From Serpula lacrymans var. lacrymans S7.9 (Eukaryota > Basidiomycota > Agaricomycetes > Boletales > Serpulaceae): DNA of 64,000 nucleotides. The DNA lies in assembly GCF_000218685.1 (NCBI RefSeq), contig NW_006763296.1, forward strand, positions 1,756,907-1,820,906, in the 5' to 3' direction. The notes under the pieces were generated by a model. That model saw only the letters and a program-made list of their open reading frames with translations, made no database searches and had not been told where the DNA came from. Positions 11,808-24,340 of the stretch are shown here, piece after piece. Position 1 is the first letter of the stretch. Each line of letters starts with the position of its first letter. A program made the translations under genes and the position numbers.

Positions 11808-13051
11808 CACCACGGGCATGAAAGGGTTCCAGCCAAGCCGGGAGAGGTATGATTCGTATACAAACAGCATAATTTCAGCCACCTGGCTGGGATACTTCCA
11901 ATATTATAAATATACACTTTGTGATAGATGAACTAAAATTTTACCAATATTTTGTGAAATAGCTGTGATGGTTCATGCCCAGTTCAGGCTGACATGTTGC
12001 TGGTTCTTTATAAACTAGGTTTGTATTGGCTGAGCTGCTGACTTTTCAAAGAACTAGCAATGTGTCAGGCACGAACCATCCCAGCTATTTCTCAAAACAT
12101 TGGTAAAATTTTAGTTAATCTATCACAAAGTATATATCCCCGAATCTTCCGAAAGGAAGGGAGGGCCTCTGTCGCGTCAATTCGTCCTGCTGTCTATGTT
12201 CCAATGTGCAAAAAGTAAACAATGCCAAATAATATGCAGGGATGCAGGGACCAGTTTCTTTCATTTTGCTGGGAAATTTTGTATAGTTTATTATCTCACA
12301 TAACGTAAAATAAAAAGTTGTTCTTTCAATCTTTCATTCTTTCATTTGTTCATTCATACTCATCTTTGCCTTTCTATTCATCAACCTCAACTTCATCCCT
12401 TGTCCCCCTCCCATCCCGTGCCTACTACATATTCGGCTGGCAGATGTTCCTCGAGAAGTCGCCTTGTCGTGTTCCACGTGTTCTCGACGAGGCGCATTGC
12501 CCTCCTGAGCTTGTGCCTCACAATATAAATGATTATCCTCATTATCATGATGCTATATATTATCCTGAATACCATTCAAAAATTTTTATGATGTCTGATG
12601 ATGTCTGTTCGTGGCTTGAAAAGCTGTCTCTGTTCATCAAACCACCTGCCTTCGCTGTCCAGCTGAAATTAATGGCAAATTATCCCTATCTGTTCATTTT
12701 TTGGTGGACGCAAATGCTTTCATTGCCGGTCACAAAACAACAGGTCAGAGTGCAGTTGTTGCAATTTCTGAGGTTGTGTCTTCTAAGTACGTGCATTGTA
12801 CAATTGTCTCGCGGCGACGGCATTACCATTGTCTTGTCGTTGCCAAATATATATACAGTCCATTCAAGTTGGTGATTGAAATTTTTGATTTATCATATAT
12901 TTGACTCCCTAAAGCAAGTCGGGGACTGGCGCAAAAGCTCCGCTACAATTTATAATATTGGAAGTATCCCAGCCAGGTGGCTGAAATTATGTTGTTTGTG
13001 TACGAATCATACCTCTCCCGGCTTGGCTGGAACCCTTTCATGCCCGTGGTG
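11808..13051. mobile_element. Element of 1.24 kb bounded by 104-bp inverted repeats
   Basis: Positions 11808-11911 and 12948-13051 are inverted copies of each other, 104 nt long with about two mismatches; both outer ends read CACCACGGGCATG inwards. The interior has no transposase and only weak short frames (12318-12875). The structure fits a non-autonomous DNA element with long terminal inverted repeats. I could not identify a convincing target duplication (flanks CATA and CATA-like), so superfamily is not assigned. A separate smaller hairpin element lies just inside the left repeat. Confidence 0.65.
11911..12139. mobile_element. MITE-like hairpin element with TATA-type ends
   Basis: The left arm, starting TATACACTTTGTGATAGATG, and the right arm, ending CTATCACAAAGTATATA, are inverted repeats about 90 nt long. 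They carry a handful of mismatches and are separated by a short spacer. Total length is near 230 bp and there is no coding capacity. The TA-rich ends would suit a Tc1/mariner-type MITE, but the target duplication cannot be separated from the TATA ends by eye. Its position exactly at the inner edge of the left 104-bp repeat suggests insertion there. Confidence 0.7.
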
Positions 13052-13171
13052 CATAGTCAACAATATGTGATCACGTGATATTTAGTTTCGGTAGCGACAT
13101 TAAAGTGTTCAAGTTATCACTAACGTCCACTATCTCGAAGTTACAGTCACTGACACTTGCATGCATTGGAC

Positions 13172-14993
13172 ATGTCAGACACTGACCTATCAAATACCAC
13201 TCTGAATGACTCAAAAACACTTCACTCTAAGGGTGCTGAAACACAGAACTCGAAATCGTCCAAGAAACGCCAGCTTGAACCTGAAGCTGACGACTCAGAG
13301 TCTAGCGTGGCTCGTAAGGTAACAAAACGTACGATATCATGTCCTTCATGGAATGTTTCAAGCTCACAGCGCGCCATGAACCACAGTCCATCCTTTCTTC
13401 TCGAAGCCGGGGCAGACAACATCTGCTCCCTTCCAATGGGTGAAACCGTCTTTAGGACCAAAACGGACGTGTCTACACGGTGTAAACATGTCTCCGGAAA
13501 GCCGTCCCAAAATTGCCGCGTTTGATCTGGATGGCACTGTCATTAAATCAAATCACAAGAACAGATCCAAAAACACAGCATTGCAATGGGAGTGGTGGAA
13601 AAACAGTGTCCCTTCGAAGCTTCAGGAATTACATCAAGAAGGGTAAGCTATTTGAAGTGAGACTCTAAATCGGTCTCAAACGCGTTTTAAAACGCTATAG
13701 ATTCTCTATAATCTTCATATCCAATCAGGCTCTAAAGGGAACACAGATCGAGGACTGGAAGAAGAAGATACCTCTCATAGCTGCAGCAGTAATAGCTTTT
13801 TATGCGCTTTATAACATGTTACTGATAATATCAGCTTCCTAGTGTTCCATTTCGTATATTTGCTGCCACAGCTAAAGATGGATACCGCAAACCGATGCCT
13901 GGAATGTGGTATGAGCTCGAACGGATGTTTAAAGCAGACAATATCGAGATTGGCATGTAAATACATTCCGTCCTGTGAACGCCTTCTCATTTTCATTACA
14001 GATAAGGCTTCCTCTTTTTTCGTAGGAGATGCTGCCGGCCGACCTGATGATTTCGCTTCTACTGATCGCAAATGGGCATTAAATATAGACATACCTTTTC
14101 ACACCCCAGAGGCAAGCGGTTATCACCCTTACTGTCATTAAATGCAGTTTCAAACGATAATTGACTAGGAATACTTCTTGAAATTGCCTACAGCCAAATT
14201 CAGTCTTCCTGGTTTCAACGTATCATCTTTATCTCGTCTGTCAAGATTTTTCCCGCATGGCGTGTCCTGACATCGATTGCAGTTCCTCCCTCTACGACAA
14301 CCCCAAAACCGGTTTCTCTGAACCACCACAGGCCCGAGCTCGTTCTTTTCGTAGGATATCCTTGTCTAGGGAAATCTTCATTTTACCGTCACCATTTCGA
14401 ACCTGCTGAATATATTCATATCAACCAAGACACACTTGGAACACGGGCCAAGTGTGTAAAGGCGGTCACTGAGACTTTGGATGCTGGTGATAGCTGCGTT
14501 GTTGGTGAGTACACAAGACGAAACCTATACCAGCCGCTATAAGAGTTCCAGATAATACAAATAGAGACATCTCTACTCGAAAGCTATATATCGACCTAGC
14601 GAAGAAAAAGAAAATCCCTATCAGGTATTCATACCTTTGCCTGACTGAGGCAAGTGCTGATTCATGTGGTTTGATCAGATGCTTTGTTTTTACAGGTTCA
14701 ATGGAATTAGCTTGGCACAATAATCTTTACCGCGCATATAACTTGTCCCCTGTTACAGCTGCTCGTGAGGTGTGTTCTTTTCAGCCAGCACTTAGTTCAC
14801 AAAGGCTTACGTCCTGCGGTAGCCTAAACGTGATATCCTTCCCTATCTGGCGTTCTTAGGGTTTCGTGACAACTACGAGGAACCTCAGTTGAGCGAAGGT
14901 TTTACAGAAATACAATCTGTAGACTGGACTTTCCGGGGTGACGAGGAGGATAGAAAGAGGTGGAGTATGTGGCTGCAGATCGATGGCAAATAA
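13172..14993 (+). CDS. PNK1: Bifunctional polynucleotide kinase/3'-phosphatase
   Basis: Ten exons join in frame to 450 aa: 13172-13328, 13387-13642, 13701-13788, 13835-13952, 14002-14111, 14169-14235, 14283-14504, 14552-14624, 14679-14769, 14823-14993. After a low-complexity N-terminus, an HAD phosphatase domain starts at about residue 100 with AAFDLDGTVI (nucleophile in DxDGT), then FISNQ and FFVGDAAGR. A kinase domain follows with the Walker A loop GYPCLGKSS and the lid region NTNRD. This order is that of PNKP, which restores 5'-phosphate and 3'-hydroxyl at DNA breaks in base-excision and single-strand-break repair in the nucleus. There is no FHA domain, as in fission yeast Pnk1. Two introns (13953-14001 and 14112-14168) start with GC instead of GT; only these junctions keep the frame and the conserved residues. 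Confidence 0.9.
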
Positions 14994-15242
14994 AGTGCAT
15001 TTGGTCCCGAGTGGAACGCTGTTCTAATGTTGTTATGGCTTTGCAAATGTATCATAATTAAAACTAAAACGCAGGACGATGGTGGCATAAAAGAGTCAAA
15101 GAGCAGAGCTACCATGATGAAACATGGCACTGAAACTGAGGAATTGTTCACTCCTGATTCATCAAGCCACTCAAATCCTTCGTTACTCTGGATGAAAGAA
15201 TTGTAAGCAGACGTGAAACAAATGGAAGGGGGGGATCAAAGC

Positions 15243-15920
15243 TCACTCTACAGGCACACCGAAGATATCTACTGCATCGATCCGCGTCTGATCCTCTCCG
15301 CCGTGATTTGAAGACACAAAGATCTGAACAACACCACCGAATTGACTGGGCGACTTCAAGGATACAATACAAGGATCGCGTACATGAAGACTGTTCACTG
15401 ACTGAAAACGGACGAACTTCAGCTGGACTCGTTTCCCTTGGGACACATCCTCTGGTGAAAGCTCGATGATCTGAGCAACTTCAGACTCAGATGCATCATC
15501 TACGTCTTCGAAGCCGAGTGATGGTCGATTTACGAGGAGTTTTAGACCTTTGGGAGCTTGGTTTGGAGTACTTGACTGGATGACAATGGAGCGAACGCGG
15601 ACTGCTTGGTTAAACTGGTTAATGCATGTAGCATATACCACAGATCAGCCTGGTCACATCGATTCAGCAAAGGCACCTATAAGCACGAACATGAATGTTC
15701 AACAACAACTGTTCGTCTGCATCGCTGAACAGATACGCCGATGAGTCGACATTGCGAGCTTTAGAAGAGACGATGGACTTGAGGCCGTGGTTTTCGGATT
15801 CGTTCAGACAATTGATTTGAGAGTTATCCAGAAATTGTAAGAGGGTTATCTGGAGGAAGATCAGCGATATCCGTCAGTTGAGGTAACGAAGATTCTGACA
15901 TCTCCGGCTGCAGCTGCCAT
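15243..15920 (-). CDS. PITH domain protein
   Basis: Four exons on the minus strand (15920-15900, 15849-15691, 15614-15384, 15323-15243) join to 163 aa with all phases closed. The first exon codes for just MAAAAGD. The whole protein is one PITH domain: the QINCLNES start, a D-x-DEQLL strand, FNQAVRVRSI, then KFVRFQSVNSLHIFV and the C-terminal EDQTRIDAVDIFGVPVE. PITH domains bind the proteasome in TXNL1. Free-standing fungal PITH proteins are also common and this one lacks a thioredoxin domain. It lies tail to tail with the PNK gene, 249 bp away. The family call is firm; the exact partner is inferred. Confidence 0.9.
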
Positions 15921-17517
15921 GACGGGAGTCGTAAAGGTATGAGTGACGCAAGCCAAAAGGCAAAAAGGCAAAATGCGGTGGTCATCCAAGTTGTGGCTCA
16001 CACAATCAGATCATGGAATCGTCACCTTCAAATTCACTGACAATTGCAAAAGAAAACATTATGATACTGATATATCGCAGTTCACGGTAATACAGGGATA
16101 CAAAAAACTGGGTTACGTGGGGTCACCAACCAACGTCCAACGCTCCCAACATCGCGAGCTATCACTGACACTAGTTTGATCATTGACACGTTGCTTCCTT
16201 CTGGAGCGAGGTACATGAACAGGACTCGGATGACATGCGGCAACCCAAGGCTTCGGGAAAAAGTGTGCTTCAAATTTCAAGGTGATGCTCGGGAGAGCTT
16301 GCACATTTAAATGACTGCAGCACCTGAGATTGGTCCTTGCGAAGACTTGTTATGATTCAGAAATACCAGTGACTCGGGAGGACATTTGCAGTCGAGGCAG
16401 TTTAGTTCAAGGGCATCCACGGTTACACGGGTTAGATGTTAGACTGTCGCTCTGATTTGAGTGGTTCGAGCCAAGTCCGTATCAGGTTTATTCGTTCCAC
16501 TCCAGGTAGAGAACTTGAATCATGACAGTGGACCTTTGCTTGCGAAGAATATTACACAACTTGACCAAAAGTTCGACATAAGTAAAGTTAGTAGATCTAA
16601 GTAAAAGATACTCACACAAGCACCCGCAATACCATGATCACATCAGATGTTGGACTTGATAGCAATCTCTGACGGTATATTTGAGGAAGACGGGTACTTT
16701 AATGTTGTATTTCCTGTTTCACGGGCTACCTTGGGTTTGAAAGGACGGAGGCTAGAAGTAGCCAGGCAAAGGGTCTGGCGAGGCTGGAGCACACTAGATG
16801 ACGGACGTTAGTGCATGGGCGAGGTACTAAGACGGTCCCGAATAAGGGGCTGGATCTACGAGTCTGGAATTATACCAGAGCGACACGCCACACCACACTA
16901 AACACCTTCTCAGCTCTTTCCTCAGCTGCACTTCCTTTTTAACAGCCTACACCTGCGTGTCAGTCAGTTTCTCTGGGCCAGCATAAGCATTACCGGTACC
17001 AATCCAAGTCTATCACACTACAACAGAACACTCGCTCACCTAGCTCAAAACATACGGGTAATGCCATCTGTGTCGGATAACTGGAGAAAAGACACCTAAT
17101 GAGCACCTTCGTGCGTAGTTATGTGGTTGCGTTGAACTTGTGGACCGTCAAAAACTTGCCGGTGTCAATAATAAAGACACAGACCTGGGCTCAGCCGCTC
17201 AGATAACCATCGAAGGATGTGTTATCCGTAGGGAGTAATGATGAGATGAACTTTTGGTAGTATGGTAGGGAAACAAAATCGGACGCAAATCATTGGCCTC
17301 ATCAAAAGCACGTGGTCGGCGTCGATCGCCGTATTTCCTTGCGGCTTTGTCAAGGTCCTGCCTGCTGACCGGCTTGTATCAATTATGAACGAACGGATTG
17401 GTAGATACTTGGCAAGAAGCGGTGACCCTGCATAAAGACCTTGGACAATTGAAAAAAAAAAAAGAGGGTACGGTTATCCCTTGAGAGCTTCTTCTTTTTT
17501 ACCCCTTACCTCCTTCA
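15921..17517. other. Intergenic, no gene seen
   Basis: This 1.6 kb lies between the PITH gene start and the first MFS gene. Open frames are short and motif-free. The final 80 bp before 17518 contain an A-run and a pyrimidine-rich tract, consistent with the promoter and 5' UTR of the transporter gene. Confidence 0.5.
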
Positions 17518-19469
17518 ATGACAGAGATTATTGTGGTAGAAGATGAACATATCAGCACAGCCGAAGTGCAACTTAAACATCGTAATGTGCATCTAGATGG
17601 TATACCACCATCTGATACCTTGGCAGATCTATCAGACAATCGTAACCTTCAAAGGCCACGAAGAACACCTCTGCCCAAAATTCAACTGTCTATCCTTTTG
17701 TTTATCCAGCTAGCGGAACCAGTTACATGTACCGTCATATACCCGTTCGTAAACCAGCTCGTTCGCCAAACAGGTATCACAGGAGGAGACGAACGCAAAA
17801 CTGGCTACTTTGCAGGCCTGATAGTACGCCCATGTCGTACAAATATATGCTATGTTTTGTTCGCTGATCATCAAATTGCGCAAATTCTAGGAATCTTTGT
17901 TCTATGCGACTGAAGCCGCAACTGTGTTACAATGGGGTCGTATCTCTGATCGCGTTGGTAGAAGGCCCATCCTTCTCGTGGGTCTCTTTGGTCTGATGCT
18001 CTCGACCTTGTCATTTGGTGTATCCAAAAGCTACTGGCAACTCATTCTCAGCCGTTGTGCCGAAGGGGCATTGAATGGAAATGTCGGGGTAACGAAAAGT
18101 ATGATGGCTGAGATCACTGATCCATCGAACTTGGCACAAGGATTCGCATTTCTGCCTATGGTCTGGGCAACTGGTCAAACTCTCGGGTAATTGCATCTAC
18201 CCACTCTCCCCTTAGTCGCATATATGCTAACTTATATATCAGCCCTATTGTTGGCGGAATGCTATCATTACCTGCCTCAAGATGGCCGGAGGCATTCGCT
18301 CGTGTCCCTTTCTTCACAAAGTATCCATATTTCTTGCCTTGTTTAGTAGTTGCCTGTGTTTGTGCAGCTGCTTTCTTATTGGTTTTGGTCGGCCTTGAAG
18401 AGGTGAATGCTCACATTTCATCCAAAACTTACCATTGATATTGAAATCGTATATGTTAGACTTTACCTCGAGCTATGATTCGCCAGAAGCGCAATCATGA
18501 CTCTCAAGGCACAGTTGCGAAAGACCTTGTGGAAAATAATTCTCAGTATTTCCCACCCACATCTGAAGCAAGAACAGGATTTCCCGATTCTACTTTGCCA
18601 CCCAACGAAATCGTAGCAGACCATTCTGGATTTACAGAAAAAAAGGGGTGTTTTGTCACTGGAGCACCCACTAACAGAACCGCAGACAGCCACAGCCCTC
18701 CATCTCTCCGTAGTCTTCTCAACCGTCGTGTACTCGTGCCGATTATGAACTACGCATTTCTTGCCTTTATTGACCAGTGCATGACGGTCCTGCAGCCCCT
18801 GATGTACTCAACGTCTATACCTCTTGGTGGATTATCCTTCAGCAGCTTCACTATTGGTGCCGTCATGGGTGTGTGGGGCGTCATCAATGGTTTCGTTCAG
18901 ATCTTTGCCTTTCCTGTCCTTCTCAGGATTGTTGGACCGCGGAAAATGTATATGACAGCATTTGCGAGCTATCTCGTTTGCATAGGAGCATACCCATTGA
19001 TGAGCTTTCTGGCAAAACAGGCCGGAAGGGTGGACGCCAAGGTTTGGATTGTCTTAGTCGTTCAGCTTTCTGCCTACGTTATAGCGTACTTAGCATATGG
19101 TAAGCCTCTATTTAGCCTCCAATATAATGATGTAAAGATCACCTACTGATTTGCGATCTTGAATTCATCACAGGATGCGTATTCATTTACATCAGCCAGA
19201 GTGCACCGAGTAGAGAAGCACTCGGTGCCACGAATGGTATAGCGCAAACAACGGCGTCGACGATGCGTGCACTTGCCCCATCCACTGCTTCATCCTTGTT
19301 TTCTCTCTCCCTTGAGCAAAACCTCGCTGGTGGGACGGCGGTGTACTGGATTTTGTGGGCCGTTATCATCGTTGGCTTGTGCTCTGCTACGCAGCTGCCT
19401 CCAAGGCTACTAGCAGAAGAGTCTACAGAATCTATTCAGCGAACTGGAGACACCGTCGACAACCCATGA
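17518..19469 (+). CDS. MFS transporter, DHA1-type, first of a tandem pair
   Basis: Five exons (17518-17823, 17891-18186, 18243-18402, 18460-19099, 19174-19469) join to 565 aa. Twelve membrane segments are expected. The MFS signature between helices 2 and 3 is clear as WGRISDRVGRRPILLVG, and RCAEGALNGNVGV with an acidic/Arg helix-4 region follows. The central loop after helix 6 is long and hydrophilic (about 100 residues), as in fungal DHA1 drug/H+ and ZIFL-like carriers. The C-terminal half carries SREALGATNGIAQTT. It probably moves a small organic or metal-chelate substrate by proton antiport at plasma membrane or vacuole; the substrate is unknown. The downstream copy at 20100 shares every intron position. 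Confidence 0.88.
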
Positions 19470-20099
19470 CAAGATACAGACCCGTGATACGTTCGACGCT
19501 GTACACTAATAAAAAAAGTACTCCAGAAATAAACCACGTTCCTTACAACATGGAGATCAGACGCGTGTGACATGGAACAGATGGCTGGCCTTCGCAATTC
19601 ACAAGATTCTTTGATTCGAGTTTCATTCGCGAGAACAAAACTTAATCTTCTCGTCAAAGTCACCGCCGTTTCAGAAATGGGCTCGGTTATATGACGTCAC
19701 AGTTCTTCACACTCTTTGGAATGGGACTGCGGAGAAGGACGAGAATAGTGCTAGTGAGTACGGTACTCCACAAGATCACCCGCCGATGGCGCGACGGCTC
19801 AGTGTTTTTGTCAATTTGTTGCCAGTCGCGAACTTCGAAATATCGTTGCGCGTAAGAGCGAACCTAGAATGGAAAGTATTCGGCATATCTCGATCAAGAA
19901 ACGAGCTTCGTCGTGGTGTCGGTTCCATTTTTGGGCGGCGCTAGGTCCTTTTAGGTAACTTCTAGCAATAACCCTGACTGCGCCGACTCTGACACGGGGA
20001 TATTGACTTCAAGGTATCCAGTACTCGGAAGCACAGAGGGTCCATATTTAAAATGGGTCGCGCCTTCAACCACTGGAAGTTAGCCCACCACGATCTGGA
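19470..20099. other. Spacer between tandem MFS genes
   Basis: This 630-bp spacer holds only short frames. It should contain the 3' end of the first transporter transcript and the promoter of the second. I see no repeat that would explain the duplication. Confidence 0.5.
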
Positions 20100-22039
20100 A
20101 TGGCGGAGGTTGCAACTATGGTCGAACAAATACCCAGCATCATATTGCAACCCGCCGGTGAGCCCTCTTCCTCCTCCTCAACGCTTTACGAACACAAAAC
20201 CGAGGGAAGCACTTTGGAAGAATCGGAGACACGGCTACCACCACCATCACCTCCTCAACCTCCGAAACGAACGCCCCTTCCAGTCCTTCAACTATCCATT
20301 CTTTTACTTATACAATTAGCAGAGCCAGTTACTTGCACCGTTATATATCCATTCGTGAATCATCTTGTTCGCCAAACTGGTATTACGAAGGGAGATGAAA
20401 CCAAAACTGGATATTTTGCTGGTCTAATTGTATGTCACTTCCAGCTTACTCTGGTTGTTTTTTGTTATTGACTGTATTGGCGTGCCTCGTAGGAGTCTCT
20501 ATTCTATGCCACTGAGGCAATCACGGTTTTGCAGTGGGGTCGTGTATCAGACCGCATGGGCAGAAAACCTATCCTCTTGGTCGGCCTATTTGGGTTGACG
20601 CTTTCCATCTTATCATTCGGCGTATCCAAAAGCTACTGGACCCTTGTCCTGAGTCGCTGTGCCGAGGGGGCATTGAATGGAAATGTCGGTGTGGCGAAGA
20701 GTATGATGGCTGAAATCACCGATCCTTCAAATATGGCACAGGGCTTTGCATTTTTGCCTATGGTCTGGGCAGTCGGTGGAACACTCGGGTAGGTTTTGTT
20801 CGCTTTCATTATCACCTTTCACACTAATTCAGAGGTATGCATTTGGAAGCCCAATCATAGGCGGAATGTTGTCTGTACCTGCCGAAAGATGGCCGAATTC
20901 GTTTGGTCGCTCCCCATTTTTCGTGAAATACCCATATTTTCTGTCCTGCCTAATCCCTGCCTGTTTGTCCGTCTCGACTTTCGTTCTAACATTAGTTTGC
21001 CTTAAAGAGGTCAGTGGCCAGACTTGTTATCGATCTACACACATTGACGTCGAGAAATATTAGACTGTGTCAAACATCGCTAGACGTAAAAAACGGACGA
21101 TCGACCATGAATCTCCCGACGCTCTTGAAGTCCCTGACATTCCATCACGAACAACATCCCGACGATCCTCGTTCACTCTGACCACCAAACCAGATCCCTT
21201 TGGGCCAGCTGAGCTAGATGAGAAAATCGAGTATTCTGCTAGTGAAGAAGCCCCTTCCAATGTTGTTATAGCCAATAAAAAACCAAGTGCACCCCCTCTT
21301 CGCTCGCTTCTTGTTCGACGCGTGCTCACGCCTATTCTCAATTATGCATTCATCGCATTCGTTGATCAATGTATGACGGTATTGCAACCTTTGATGTACT
21401 CGACGCCTATCGCCCTCGGCGGATTGTCTTTCAGTCCTTTCACGATTGGTATTGTTATGGGCGTGTGGGGTGTCATCAACGGCTGTATACAAATATTTGC
21501 CTTCCCTGCTTTACTCAAATACCTTGGTCCACGGAAATTGTATACAGCAGCACTCGCGAGCTACTTTATCTCCATCGGGGCCTACCCATTAATGAGCTTT
21601 CTTGCGAAACAAGCTGGAGGGGTGGATGGAAAGGTCTGGGCTGTCTTGGTATTTCAGCTTGCTTCTATCATTGTCGGATTTATGGGATTTGGTCGGTATA
21701 CTTGTTAAAATTCTACAGTATGATTCTGATATATCTCTCTGTATAGGTTGTATTTTCATATACGTCACCGACGGCGCACCGAGTAGGGAGGCCCTTGGTG
21801 CGACGAATGGTATAGCCCAGACGACGGCGTCGACGATGCGTGCACTTGCACCATCGGCTGCTTCGTCACTGTTTTCGCTCTCCCTGCAAAGGAATCTTGC
21901 GGGTGGTACGGCGGTTTATTGGATCCTGATGTCCATCATCATCGTCGGTATGTTCTGTGCTTCACAACTCCCTTCACGGCTGCTATCAGATGGACCTTCG
22001 GAAGAGAGTCAACGATCCACTGGTGCTAACAGCTCCTAG
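20100..22039 (+). CDS. MFS transporter, DHA1-type, second of a tandem pair
   Basis: Five exons (20100-20429, 20493-20788, 20850-21009, 21064-21691, 21747-22039) join to 568 aa. Exons 2 and 3 have exactly the same lengths as in the upstream copy (296 and 160 nt), and all intron phases agree. The MFS signature reads WGRVSDRMGRKPILLVG. Protein identity to the neighbour is high in the helices and in the C-terminal GATNGIAQTTASTMRALAP block. The first 70 residues and the central loop are quite different (here rich in Thr/Ser/Asp and basic residues). This suggests relaxed or divergent regulation of the loop after duplication. Both copies appear intact. Confidence 0.88.
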
Positions 22040-22325
22040 GTGTTGGATGTTATCAACACTGTCTTTTCGCATTAGATTAAAGCTTATATAATCACACAAT
22101 ATACCCGTGTTTCTTGAATTGAAATTAACTGTTTGCTAATTTCACTCGTTTGAAGAAGGTTAAGACTTGCTACATAATACTGATGTTCCACCATACTATA
22201 GTTGTAGAGGAATATGGTTTCAGAGTATGAGAAGACATCCGTATAGTTGTACAGATTTAGAGTCCAAGATCAGAAAAACTGATATATCCTTTCATCGACG
22301 AGTTATAGTTCAGCATCCTATTTCA

Positions 22326-23730
22326 TCAAACGGGCGTGATGTAGAGCATGTATGGCTCTTGGTCATCGCCTCTAGCTTTCGCAGCTCGCCTACCTGCCTT
22401 CCTATGTCTCCTGGCCTCTCTCCTCTCCGATCTGCGTGCTCGCCTATCTGATCTATACTCCCCTCTAGACATATGACGACCATCGTCTGAATCAGAATCA
22501 GAGGAAGAGCTATCGTCACTACCAGTTCGGCGACGAAGCTTTCTGGCCATGCGCTCTTGCTCCGCGCTGCCATGGGGTGCACTGCCTTCTCTGCCGCTGA
22601 GGCGTTCAGATGCTTGACAGAGCACAGCTTCCATCCGGCGAGGGCCGAAGAAATACTTCATCATCACAAGAGCTCGTAAGCATTGTAAATGTAGCTGTCA
22701 AAACTTGAACTTACATGGTTCCAATGGTCAACTATATCACCAGCAGCGGTACGGTTCTTCGTCTTCATCTTTCTCTCAATGGCGTTAGTCATGAAGATAC
22801 CGCCTATGCAAAATGAGCAAGAAGCATCGCCTAATAATAAGTGGTACTGACCTATGAGGTTCAAGCCCATGACGGTAGGAATTACATTGGACTTGATACG
22901 TTGCATTCCGGTCAACGAACCTGCTTTTTTGACATCGGTCAAAAATCTAAAAAGCAAACAAGCTCAATGATATGAACCACTTTTCCGAGTGCAATATGTA
23001 GTCACCTCTTCCAATCCTCCTCCGAAATGTCGTGAGAAGCGAATGGATGCGGTTGCAAGTTGCATGGGGGAGGTAGCTCAGGGAATCCATTACTGATGTT
23101 CTTCGAGTTAGAAACGAGACACATGGGCGGGAATGGGTTATAAGGGAGATGCTGAGGGGGAGGACGCTGCCATGAAGGCGGAGGGCCTTTATCGCCAAAG
23201 AACGAGCTTAGAGAAAAACCTTTGTCGCCACCAGGAGAGGGCGCGCGGGGTTGAGAAGAGCCGGCTGACATACTATAATATGGATGCAAGCCGCCTTGAC
23301 TATCAGAAGGACTTTGCTGTCCTCCTTGATAAGCGGGATAGCTACCAGGGCTTTGCTGACCGTATGGAGAGGGCGGTTGGGGGTATTGCCCAGGCTGGCC
23401 CGGGCCATAGGCATTTTGTGAGTATCCGCTGTAACCTTGGGGCGGGGGAGCACCATAACCCTGGGGAGGGCCAGGAGGAGGCTGATACCCTTGCTGTGGT
23501 TGGCCGTACCCTTGGGGAGGAGGGGGATGAGATCTGACATCGGGACCATCGCGCGAAGCATAACCCTGAGGCTGCTGGGGGTACCCATACTGGCCACCTA
23601 CTGGCGGCGGGCCTGTAGGAGGAGGATATGCTTGACTGTCTTCAAGCTGATAAGGTGGGGGTTGCTGGGCGTTTTGCCAGTCAGGTTGCTGGTATTGTTG
23701 GTATGGATTCTGAGATTTCTCGGGATGCAT
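22326..23730 (-). CDS. Proline/glutamine-rich protein with a conserved basic C-terminal region
   Basis: Four exons on the minus strand (23730-23006, 22946-22852, 22803-22715, 22655-22326) join to 412 aa. The first 200 residues are a P/Q/G/Y-rich low-complexity tract with repeated QGY and PPP units, the kind found in proteins that form condensates or bind WW/SH3 domains. The middle, from EEDWKRFLTDVKKAG to DIVDHWNH, is well structured and split by three introns, so it is probably the conserved domain. The C-terminal 100 residues are strongly Arg-rich with a run of Ser and Asp. I do not recognise the family. The start at 23730 is the first ATG and gives the proline-rich tract immediately. Confidence 0.75.
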
Positions 23731-24340
23731 GGTGAGGGATTTTTGTGTGGGTGATGGTACTATCAAAAAGAGGGCGATGGATTTAATCTGGCTTTTAAAC
23801 ACGATTGCATACTAGGGCGGCCCGTTTTACGGTCTATGCACCGCTTATGGTCATGGCCGTATGGCTTTTGTTGCCTTGCACCGCCTGGGTTGTTTGTATC
23901 GCTGATGGCGGTGTCAGTACCTGTACGCTTGCCAGTGCAACTTCGTCATTGTCAATGTAAATGTGGTTAGCAAGTGATTCACTTACTTCATTGATACCGC
24001 TACAGCTTGTCTGTTTAATATGCTTATCGCAAGAGCGAGAGGTTACTACAGCGCCAAACGGTGTCAATAACGTGACTTTCAATAGTTTATTTGATACAAC
24101 CCTGTCACCAAACATGTGAAGTCGCCACTTCGAGTTCGTTTAGAATAAAGATACAGATAAATGCAATTTGTGTATAGCTGCATGCGCCAGTTGGGCTGAC
24201 TAGTGAGATTCGTGTGTGACAACGAGAAGAGTGCAAGACTACAAGTGGTAACAGATGAAAGACAAAGTAAAATGAATGTGGAAAGCAAATGCTGAACTAA
24301 GATGTATATACAACGACAGTGGACATGATGAGCAATAATT
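23731..24340. other. Intergenic, no gene seen
   Basis: This 610-bp region separates the proline-rich gene from the 3' end of the next minus-strand gene. Antisense frames at 23834-24115 and 24079-24528 have no recognisable content. It should hold the promoter of the proline-rich gene. Confidence 0.45.

Noticed and set aside
12318..12875. A plus-strand gene of 185 residues inside the inverted-repeat element
   Set aside because: Hydrophobic, low-complexity composition from a pyrimidine-rich stretch; no motif and no homologous feel in any frame.
13440..13646. Alternative PNKP start at an internal methionine
   Set aside because: The exon from 13387 continues the frame upstream (HPFFSKPG) and joins in phase with the ATG exon at 13172.
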